Assembly (NCBI GenBank): GCA_035626235.1
Contig: DASPOB010000016.1
Coordinates: forward strand, 1-7,018
Length of the DNA: 7,018 nt
Reading direction: 5' to 3'
Source of the DNA: DATFYP01 sp035626235
GTDB lineage: Archaea; Thermoproteota; Nitrososphaeria; Nitrososphaerales; Gagatemarchaeaceae
Part shown: positions 1 to 5,548 of the stretch, piece by piece
Numbering within the stretch: the first letter of the stretch is position 1
Layout: the number at the start of each line of letters is the position of its first letter
The notes under the pieces: model-generated
Databases searched by the model: none
The model's input: the letters and a program-made list of their open reading frames with translations, nothing else
Told to the model about the DNA's origin: nothing
Program-made: the position numbers and the translations under genes

Positions 1-35
1 ATTCTGTCCAATACCGAAGAGGCTTTCCGAGCACT

Positions 36-41
36 AGGTGA
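36..41 (+). promoter_or_regulatory. Shine-Dalgarno site choosing the ABCE1 start
   Basis: AGGTGA lies 5 nt before the ATG at 47 and matches the archaeal anti-SD (complement of GGAGGTGA). The longer alternative start, a GTG at 38, falls inside this site, so ATG 47 is preferred. No TATA-like element is visible in bases 1-35, so the gene may be read from a promoter outside the window or as part of an upstream operon. Confidence 0.6.
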
Positions 42-46
42 AAGCG

Positions 47-1858
47 ATGGTCCATCGAGTCGCGGTAGTCGATTCAGAGCTCTGCCAGTCGAGGAAATGC
101 GGACTGGAATGCATCAAGGAGTGTCCGGTGAACATCAACGGACAGGAGTGCATCGTCCTCGGGGGGAACAAGCTCGCGCTGATTTCGGAGGAGCTCTGCA
201 TCGGGTGCGGAATCTGCATCAAGGTCTGCCCCTTCGACGCCATCGACATACTGAACCTGAGCGAGGAGCTAAAGGTCGACAAGATCCACCAATACGGAGT
301 CAACTCGTTTCGCCTCTTCAGAATCCCCACGGTAAGGCGTGGCCAGGTCGTGGGGCTCGTAGGGAGGAATGGCATCGGCAAATCGACCGCGCTGAAAATA
401 CTGGCGGGTCAACTCGTCCCCAACCTCGGGGACTATGAGGCGAAGGCGAGCTGGGACCGGTTCCTGCAGTACCTCAGCGGACGAGAGATGAAGGAACACT
501 TCGAGAGGATAGCGGACGGGGAGCTCCGGGTGTCCCTGAAGCCCCAGGCAGTCTACAGGCTCCCAGAAGCCTGGAAGAAAGAGACCGACCTACTGTTAGA
601 AAAGATGGACGAGAGAAAGAAGATGGACGAAGTCGTGGAGACCCTTAACCTCAGGGAGACACTGAGGAAGAAGGTCCCTGATCTCAGCGGGGGCGAGCTT
701 CAGAGGGTGGCTGTGGCGGCTGCGGCGTTGAAGGACGCTGACCTCTACCTCTTCGACGAACCGTCTTCCTACAACGATGTCTACCAGAGGCTGGCCGTAT
801 CCAGGCTTATCAGCGGGATCGCCGAGTCAGGCAAGTCCGTACTCGTCGTAGAGCACGACATCGCATTCCTGGATTATGTGGCAAACTACGTGCAGGTCAT
901 CTATGGTGAGCCCGGGGCGTACGGGATAGTCTCAGGGCTCTACGCGTCGAGGACGGGGATAAACGCGCTACTCGACGGCTACCTCCCGCAGGAGAACATC
1001 AGGTTCCGGGACCATGCCGTCTCCTTCGGCCAGCGAGCCGCCGGGGAAACGGTGGAGAGCGAAGAAGTCGTCGCAGAGTACACCAGGCTTGCGAAATCCT
1101 ATCCCGAGTTCGAGCTGACGGTGGGGGCAGGCCAGATCAACAGCGGGACGATCCTGGGGGTCGTGGGAGCGAACGCCCTAGGAAAGACGACGTTCCTGAA
1201 GATGCTCGCGGGGGAGGAAAGACCGGCCAAGGGAACGGTGCACGTCGATGCTAAGGTAGCCTACAAGCCCCAGTACCTTAGCTCTGAGTTCGATGGAACG
1301 GTGGAGGATTTCTTCCAGTCGTCCCTGGGGACGAAGTACGGCGACCCACTATTACAGGACTCGTTGGCGGTCCCTCTCCGGATGGAGAAGCTCCTGGCCC
1401 GGAGAGTGGAGGAGCTCAGCGGTGGAGAGCTGCAGAAGGTGGCAATCGTTGCTACCATGGCTCAGGAGACAGAGGTGTATGCCTTGGACGAACCTTCTGC
1501 ATTCCTTGACGTGGAAGACAGGTTCGTGGTCGCGAGGGCAATCAACAGGATGGTGAAGGCGAGGGGGAAGGCGGCCGTGATAATCGACCACGACCTACAA
1601 GTGGTCGACATCGTCTCCGATAGGCTACTTGTCTTCTCGGGGGACCCCGGCATATCCGGCGAGGCCACATCGCCCTTGACGAAGGAGGAGGGGATGAACG
1701 AATTCCTGAGGAAGGTCGGGCTCACATACAGGAGAGACGTCAACACAGGGAGGCCAAGGGTGAACAAGCCGGGGAGTAAACTCGACAGGGAGCAGAAGGA
1801 GAAAGGCACCTACTACTACGTCTCCGCGCAGAGGGAAGAGAGTGCCGCGGCTGATTAA
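47..1858 (+). CDS. abce1: ABCE1/Rli1 ribosome-recycling ATPase
   Basis: Cytosolic twin-ABC ATPase that, in this family, splits ribosomes into subunits after termination together with aRF1/Pelota. The 603-aa product has normal family length. The N-terminal Fe-S domain shows the eight expected cysteines for two [4Fe-4S] clusters (13, 18, 22, 26 and 51, 54, 57, 61) plus an extra Cys35. NBD1 has Walker A GRNGIGKST (106-114), a helix-loop-helix insert around 136-175, signature LSGGELQ (213-219), catalytic Glu238 and His270. NBD2 has Walker A GANALGKTT (374-382), LSGGELQ (457-463), Glu482 and His515. The C-terminal tail is basic. The NBD1 D-loop reads SSYND where the usual form is SSYLD, and the NBD2 P-loop has Ala-Leu for the common Gly-Ile. 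ATG 47 is chosen on its SD site; a GTG at 38 would add three residues. The 3' end overlaps the next gene by 17 nt. Confidence 0.97.
   Translation: MVHRVAVVDSELCQSRKCGLECIKECPVNINGQECIVLGGNKLALISEELCIGCGICIKVCPFDAIDILNLSEELKVDKIHQYGVNSFRLFRIPTVRRGQVVGLVGRNGIGKSTALKILAGQLVPNLGDYEAKASWDRFLQYLSGREMKEHFERIADGELRVSLKPQAVYRLPEAWKKETDLLLEKMDERKKMDEVVETLNLRETLRKKVPDLSGGELQRVAVAAAALKDADLYLFDEPSSYNDVYQRLAVSRLISGIAESGKSVLVVEHDIAFLDYVANYVQVIYGEPGAYGIVSGLYASRTGINALLDGYLPQENIRFRDHAVSFGQRAAGETVESEEVVAEYTRLAKSYPEFELTVGAGQINSGTILGVVGANALGKTTFLKMLAGEERPAKGTVHVDAKVAYKPQYLSSEFDGTVEDFFQSSLGTKYGDPLLQDSLAVPLRMEKLLARRVEELSGGELQKVAIVATMAQETEVYALDEPSAFLDVEDRFVVARAINRMVKARGKAAVIIDHDLQVVDIVSDRLLVFSGDPGISGEATSPLTKEEGMNEFLRKVGLTYRRDVNTGRPRVNKPGSKLDREQKEKGTYYYVSAQREESAAAD
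1831..1835 (+). promoter_or_regulatory. Shine-Dalgarno site for trm5 inside abce1
   Basis: GAGGG lies 6 nt before the GTG at 1842, within the last codons of ABCE1. Together with the 17-nt gene overlap it supports this non-ATG start and suggests translational coupling. Confidence 0.5.
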
Positions 1859-2669
1859 GACCGCGCTGGAGAGGGCCAACGTCGACAACCCAGATCGTAT
1901 CTCCTCTGGGGTCGACATCGTCGGAGACATAGCCATAGTCAGGCTCGCGGGGTTCTCGTCCAAGGAGAAGAGAGGCGTGGCTCGGGAGCTCATCGAAGAG
2001 ACGAAGAACGTCAAGGTGGTTATGGAGCAGGAAGGAGGAATCGAGGGAGAGTTCAGGTTGAGGAAGCTCAAGCACCTTGGGGGAGAGAGACGGACTCTGA
2101 CTGTTCACAGGGAGAACGGGTGCGCCTTCAAGGTGGACGTGGCGAGATGCTACTTCTCTCCCCGGCTCTCCACCGAGAGGCTTAGGGTCACTCGCCTTGT
2201 GAAACCCGAGGAGAGGGTCCTGAACATGTTCGCTGGTGTAGGGCCGTACTCTATCCCCATCGCCAAGCTGGCTGGTGCAAGGGTGACCTCCTGTGAGATG
2301 AACGAATACGCAGCGGAACTTCACGAAGAGAACGACAGGCTCAACAAGGTCGAGAAGCTGGTGAGCGTCGTCAACGAAGACGCTCTGAACCTCCCGAGCC
2401 TGGTCGCACGCAGATTCGACAGGGTCCTGATGCCTCTGCCGGCCGAGGCGGACAGGTTCCTGCCGACGGCGCTTCTGATGTCCAAGAAGGGGGCGATGAT
2501 ACACTACTACAGGCACGTGCTGGGGAGGGATGTCGGGGAGGCTGAGGGTGCCCTCCGTGATGAGCTGAAAGGGTTTCTGCCCGAGGGGACGAGGTACGCG
2601 GTGAGGAAGGTCAGGGAAGTCGGACCCCGGTGGCTCGAGATGGCTGCTGAGATACGCGCACCCCGCTAG
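1842..2669 (+). CDS. trm5: Trm5-like tRNA (guanine37-N1)-methyltransferase
   Basis: Class I SAM-dependent methyltransferase of the Trm5 family, which places m1G at position 37 of tRNA, next to the anticodon, and so prevents +1 frameshifting. The 275-aa product has the family's middle domain (about 22-118, including GDIAIV near 28-33 and EGEFRLRKL near 68-76), the YFSPRLSTER block (104-113) carrying the conserved Arg108, and a Rossmann methyltransferase domain with SAM motif NMFAGVGPYSIP (128-139), acidic Glu152 and Asp180. It is shorter than M. jannaschii Trm5 and appears to lack the N-terminal D1 domain. The motif usually written NLP reads PLP (198-200), so a residue reported to contact the target guanine is changed. 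The start is GTG with a GAGGG site. It overlaps ABCE1 by 17 nt and its stop shares CTAG with the convergent cytochrome b gene. A related activity on wyosine intermediates is the main alternative. Confidence 0.87.
   Translation: MPRLIKTALERANVDNPDRISSGVDIVGDIAIVRLAGFSSKEKRGVARELIEETKNVKVVMEQEGGIEGEFRLRKLKHLGGERRTLTVHRENGCAFKVDVARCYFSPRLSTERLRVTRLVKPEERVLNMFAGVGPYSIPIAKLAGARVTSCEMNEYAAELHEENDRLNKVEKLVSVVNEDALNLPSLVARRFDRVLMPLPAEADRFLPTALLMSKKGAMIHYYRHVLGRDVGEAEGALRDELKGFLPEGTRYAVRKVREVGPRWLEMAAEIRAPR
2666..2669. other. Shared CTAG: overlapping stop codons of convergent genes
   Basis: The palindrome CTAG provides TAG for the + strand methyltransferase (2667-2669) and TAG for the - strand cytochrome b (2666-2668). 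The genes overlap by 3 coding bases plus one flanking base, leaving no intergenic space for separate terminators. Transcripts must end inside the opposite gene. Confidence 0.95.
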
Positions 2670-4021
2670 AAGGGAAGGCTCTGGCTGTATCTGTAGAGGT
2701 GGGCGATGACGCCGAAGGTTACGAGTATGGCCCCTGCGTCAAAGAGGGCCATGTTTCGAAGCCCAGAAGCGATTGCCTGAGCTGCGAGCCCGTTTATGGC
2801 CACCTGGGCCAGGATGAGCAGGAGGAAGATGATGTAGACCCACTTCCTCGTCAGGATTGGCCCCATGGGGGACACCGCTTTCCTGACCCTCTCCTTTGAC
2901 TTCAGGTAGCGGAGGAATGCGTAGGTGCCAATGAAGCAGAGGGCCGTCACTCCGAGCATCGAGGAGAAGTAGAGGACAGGGTCCACGAAGAGCCTCTGGA
3001 GGGTCGGGAGGCTCGTGTCGGGGTTGACGTAAAAGCCCCAGGCGGTGGTGATCAGTACTTGTGCGATTGTCGTTATGCCCAGCGCGGTGAAGAAGGGTCT
3101 GTCCTTCCAGTTGAGCTTCTTGGAGGTGTCCACGAATGGGATGACTATAGCCATCAGGAAGAAGAGAGCAGGCATGAGCCCACCCATGACGAACTTGTTG
3201 AACTCCGTCCTTAGCAAGGCGTAGAGAGCGTTCACGTACCACTCAGGGATGGTGAGCTGGGGGTTGCTCGGGCTGTAGGGGGAGCCCAGGGCCACCGGGA
3301 AAATCGCGGCGACGAGAAAGAGGCCCCCAACGAGTGTAGATATGACGGGAAGGTCGAAGACAAGGTAACGGGGGAAATGGATGAACACTAGGATTAGCAT
3401 TATCATGGGGAGGATGAAGACGTGGGCGGCGTACAGCCTCAGCACGAAGTCGGTGAAGCCAGCTCCGAAAGTAGCGAGGCGGAGTGCCCCGCCTATCAGC
3501 GGGGACGCATTGGCCAGTGAGGAACCTATTTCGATGGCAAGCCCTGCCCTCTGGTTGAAGAGGAGGTCATAGCCGCTGTAGGCCTCCACCCCGGTGATAA
3601 TGCCCAGGATGACACCGGTCACCCAGAGGACTTCGTTCTTTATCTTGAATCTTCCGCTGAAGTACTGATAGTACATGTGGAGGACGGCGAGGAGGACCAT
3701 CGCGTTGGATGCGGTGTAGTGGATGTTCCTTAGGAGCCAGCCGAAGGGAACCGAATCGTTGATTCTCTCAACGCTGGCGAAGGCGCAGGTGAGGTTCCCG
3801 CAGCCCGAGAGGGTCGGCTGGTAGTAGATCATGAGCAACCCGCCGGTGACACCCAGGACGAGGAAAGTGATCCCGGTAAGGACCCCGAGGTATCCCAGAG
3901 GACTGACGAAACGCTTCGGGAACGTGTACTGGACGCCCATGTAAACCGTCCTTTCGAGACCGTCAACGATCCAGTGATAGAGTCTCGAGACGACGTTGCG
4001 GTTCTGGGGGGGCTGGCTCAT
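2666..4021 (-). CDS. petB: Cytochrome b (one-piece b6/subunit IV type) of a quinol-oxidising bc complex
   Basis: Membrane core of a bc1/b6f-type complex: it binds two b hemes and, with the Rieske protein, oxidises quinol at the Qo site. The 451-aa product has about ten predicted membrane segments (near 43-66, 104-121, 131-147, 191-214, 226-245, 277-298, 311-330, 350-370, 394-412, 426-444). Heme ligands are His101/His200 and His115/His215. The first helix pair has 13 intervening residues and the second 14, the spacing known from cytochrome b6 rather than mitochondrial cytochrome b. The Qo motif PEWY is at 259-262. The b6-like and subunit IV-like halves are fused, as in bc1. By hand alignment, Tyr44 sits where b6 has the cysteine binding the extra c-type heme, so that heme is probably absent. 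Cys74 and Cys79 in the loop after helix A could form a disulfide. The gene lies 4 nt after the Rieske gene, in the same operon. Confidence 0.95.
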   Translation of the reverse strand: MSQPPQNRNVVSRLYHWIVDGLERTVYMGVQYTFPKRFVSPLGYLGVLTGITFLVLGVTGGLLMIYYQPTLSGCGNLTCAFASVERINDSVPFGWLLRNIHYTASNAMVLLAVLHMYYQYFSGRFKIKNEVLWVTGVILGIITGVEAYSGYDLLFNQRAGLAIEIGSSLANASPLIGGALRLATFGAGFTDFVLRLYAAHVFILPMIMLILVFIHFPRYLVFDLPVISTLVGGLFLVAAIFPVALGSPYSPSNPQLTIPEWYVNALYALLRTEFNKFVMGGLMPALFFLMAIVIPFVDTSKKLNWKDRPFFTALGITTIAQVLITTAWGFYVNPDTSLPTLQRLFVDPVLYFSSMLGVTALCFIGTYAFLRYLKSKERVRKAVSPMGPILTRKWVYIIFLLLILAQVAINGLAAQAIASGLRNMALFDAGAILVTFGVIAHLYRYSQSLPF

Positions 4022-4025
4022 CCGA

Positions 4026-4919
4026 TCACGACTTTCCCTCTGCCGCAGGCAGGATGTAGTCCTCGTAGCTCTGGTAGTTCCTGCCGTAACCCAGGATTCC
4101 GTTGTGGTCGACGTCCCAGACTGGAGGCTCGATGTACAGGTTGCCGCTGGAATCTTGCGTCAATGTGAGCATCGGTATCGCGTTTGTCGGCGCAGGCTGC
4201 AGAGAAGCAGGGCCCGCAATCGCGAGGCCGTCGGGGGGCTTGTATATGCTGCCGTGGCATGGGCACTGATACGTCTCGTCGGAGGGGTCGGTCGAGTGCT
4301 CTGGGTCGTAGTTGGGGCTGCACCAAAGATGCACGCAGACCTTGCTAAAGGCCACGAAGGCGGCTGCTGTCTGGTTCGACCCTCCTAGCTCGTTGGGCAG
4401 CCTGATGAGAGCGAACTTCACGAAGGTATCGACGTTCTGGGAATCGACGTTGATGTCCCCCGATGAAGGATAGGTGATGAGCCACGTCGAGTTCGGCGGG
4501 AAGGAGGTCAGGTCGTTGACATTGACAACCTTGCCTGCGACCGCCTTGTTCGCATTGTTGTTAGCCGGCGTGTTTAGGTCAAGAACGACCTGCTGCCGTT
4601 TGTAGGCACCTGTGCTCGAGACCGAGGAGGATAGGAACGAGCCCCAGGGAACGAATGGGACAATCGACAGAATCGCACCAATGGCAAAGAGGAACTTCAA
4701 GAAGGTCCTCCTTCCCTTGTCCTTCTGCTGCCCAGCAGCAGTTGGCTGAGGTTGAGGCTGGGGCTGCGGCCGTGGAGAAGGGGTCGCCGGCCTGGGAGGG
4801 GGCGTCTGTGCCGGTGGTGCGGAAGCGGGGCGCGGAGAGGGGGATGTGGGCGACTGTGGCTTCTTCGCCGTTTCCGAAGGATTGCTCGGGGAGGGCGCTT
4901 TGTCCTTGGTGTCCTCCAT
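4026..4919 (-). CDS. Rieske [2Fe-2S] protein with Tat signal-anchor and proline-rich leader
   Basis: High-potential iron-sulfur subunit that takes the first electron from quinol and passes it to a soluble or anchored acceptor on the outer face of the membrane. The 297-aa protein has three parts. Residues about 8-60 are rich in Pro, Ser, Thr and Gln, with a PQ repeat near 51-58, and are probably disordered. A twin-arginine motif GRRTFLKF (69-76) is followed by a hydrophobic anchor (76-93). The outer domain carries box 1, CVHLWC (195-200), and box 2, CPCHGS (219-224). By family rules the cluster ligands are Cys195, His197, Cys219 and His222, with a Cys200-Cys221 disulfide. Box 1 has Trp where the common form has Gly, and the stretch between boxes is longer than in mitochondrial Rieske. 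It is the first gene of an operon with cytochrome b. The ATG lacks a clear SD site, consistent with a short leader. Confidence 0.95.
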   Translation of the reverse strand: MEDTKDKAPSPSNPSETAKKPQSPTSPSPRPASAPPAQTPPPRPATPSPRPQPQPQPQPTAAGQQKDKGRRTFLKFLFAIGAILSIVPFVPWGSFLSSSVSSTGAYKRQQVVLDLNTPANNNANKAVAGKVVNVNDLTSFPPNSTWLITYPSSGDINVDSQNVDTFVKFALIRLPNELGGSNQTAAAFVAFSKVCVHLWCSPNYDPEHSTDPSDETYQCPCHGSIYKPPDGLAIAGPASLQPAPTNAIPMLTLTQDSSGNLYIEPPVWDVDHNGILGYGRNYQSYEDYILPAAEGKS

Positions 4920-4950
4920 AATCGGCTATCAGCTACGGGGTGACGAAGGG

Positions 4951-4961
4951 CGCTTTTTAGG
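4951..4961 (-). promoter_or_regulatory. Putative TATA-type promoter for the Rieske-cytochrome b operon
   Basis: Read on the - strand this is CCTAAAAAGCG, an A/T-rich island in GC-rich DNA, centred about 38 bp before the Rieske ATG. Archaeal transcription usually starts about 25 bp downstream of the TATA centre, predicting a leader of roughly 12 nt, which fits the absence of an SD site. The assignment is by eye only. Confidence 0.4.
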
Positions 4962-4993
4962 CTTCTTGATGGCAAACTGAGACGAACTGGGTC

Positions 4994-5009
4994 CCGAAAA
5001 CGTTAAAGC
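4994..5009 (+). promoter_or_regulatory. Putative BRE/TATA promoter for the cupredoxin gene
   Basis: CCGAAAAC (4994-5001), BRE-like, precedes the TATA-like GTTAAAGC (5002-5009), centred about 34 bp before the ATG at 5039. The predicted leader is roughly 8 nt, and no SD motif lies before the ATG, as expected for a nearly leaderless archaeal mRNA. The rest of the 119-bp divergent region (4920-5038) shows no ORF or RNA gene. Confidence 0.45.
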
Positions 5010-5038
5010 GTGTTGCAGTCGAGCAAGCCGAACTCGAC

Positions 5039-5506
5039 ATGAGCAGCAGCAGTTCCGCCCTGGTCGGGGTTGTTGTTGCCATCCTGATCATTGGCGCCGT
5101 TGCCACCATCGGATACTACCAGCTAGAGGTCGCGCCCGCCTTTGCGAGCACGTCGACCACTTCTGGCCCTCCGGCCGTCACTTGTCCGTCGGCCCAATGC
5201 GTCAACGTTACCATAGCGAGCGGAGCCTCGTCCCCTCCTTCAGGATACACCCAGGGAGCCAAGACTCAGTACGGGTTCAGCCCTGACGTGGTCACAGTAG
5301 TGATTGGGAAGAACAATACGGTTTACTGGACCAACGACGACGCCGCGATTCATACCGCGACCTCCGACACGGCTGGGGTGTTCGACACCGGGAACATCAA
5401 CCAGGGGGCTTCAGCCCAGGTCACCTTCACGACCCCGGGGACCTACACCTACCACTGTACCTACCACGCATGGATGCAGGGGACTGTCATAGTAGTAAGC
5501 GGGTAG
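5039..5506 (+). CDS. Membrane-anchored plastocyanin/amicyanin-type blue copper protein
   Basis: Type 1 copper electron carrier facing the outside of the membrane. The 155-aa product has a Ser-rich N-terminus, a hydrophobic anchor or signal segment (about 7-27), a Ser/Thr/Pro/Ala linker with Cys49 and Cys54 that may pair, and a cupredoxin fold from about residue 75. Copper ligands are His105, Cys140, His143 and Met146; the C-x2-H-x2-M spacing is the short loop known from amicyanin. A Tyr-Ser/Ala-type lipobox was not seen, so anchoring is probably by the helix. It is transcribed divergently from the Rieske gene. With no cytochrome c in the window, it is a natural candidate to accept electrons from the Rieske/cytochrome b complex; that role is inferred from context and from similar archaeal chains. 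Other possibilities are a carrier to another copper enzyme or a copper-binding protein of unrelated role. Confidence 0.92.
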   Translation: MSSSSSALVGVVVAILIIGAVATIGYYQLEVAPAFASTSTTSGPPAVTCPSAQCVNVTIASGASSPPSGYTQGAKTQYGFSPDVVTVVIGKNNTVYWTNDDAAIHTATSDTAGVFDTGNINQGASAQVTFTTPGTYTYHCTYHAWMQGTVIVVSG

Positions 5507-5509
5507 CCT

Positions 5510-5520
5510 CGGCAACGCCG
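5510..5520 (+). other. Small hairpin between cupredoxin and oxidase genes
   Basis: CGGC-AAC-GCCG forms a 4-bp GC stem with a 3-nt loop, 3 nt after the cupredoxin stop. No T-run follows it, so it is not a convincing terminator. It is immediately followed by the A/T-rich GATATAGA (5520-5527), which could be a weak TATA-like element about 26 bp before the next start codon. Confidence 0.2.
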
Positions 5521-5548
5521 ATATAGAGCGGCAGCAAGACGGTGCCTG

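Noticed and set aside
1..37. Possible 3' tail of an upstream + strand gene (an open frame ending FCPIPKRLSEH at TAG 35-37; another frame ends at TGA 39-41)
   Set aside because: Only about a dozen residues are visible, two frames are equally possible and neither tail is recognisable, so it cannot be called a gene.
1740..2516. Long 258-codon open frame on the - strand opposite the ABCE1 end and the methyltransferase
   Set aside because: It lies entirely antisense to two well-supported genes, has no recognisable motif, and its composition is that expected from reading GC-rich, Arg/Glu-rich codons backwards.
2739..3242. Second - strand open frame inside cytochrome b
   Set aside because: It is a shifted frame of the cytochrome b gene, giving a Pro/His/Arg-rich product without membrane segments or known motifs; a coding shadow.
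3996..4388. + strand frame opposite the Rieske gene
   Set aside because: Antisense shadow: it has no motif or conserved domain that I can see, and the opposite strand encodes clear Rieske boxes.
4741..4800. Short GC-rich repeat-like stretch as a possible tandem repeat element
   Set aside because: The pattern is explained by the Pro/Gln/Arg codons of the Rieske leader; units are degenerate, so it is noted as low-complexity coding sequence, not a separate repeat feature.
5510..5520. Hairpin as a transcription terminator of the cupredoxin gene
   Set aside because: The stem is only 4 bp and no T-run follows; archaeal termination depends mainly on T-rich stretches.
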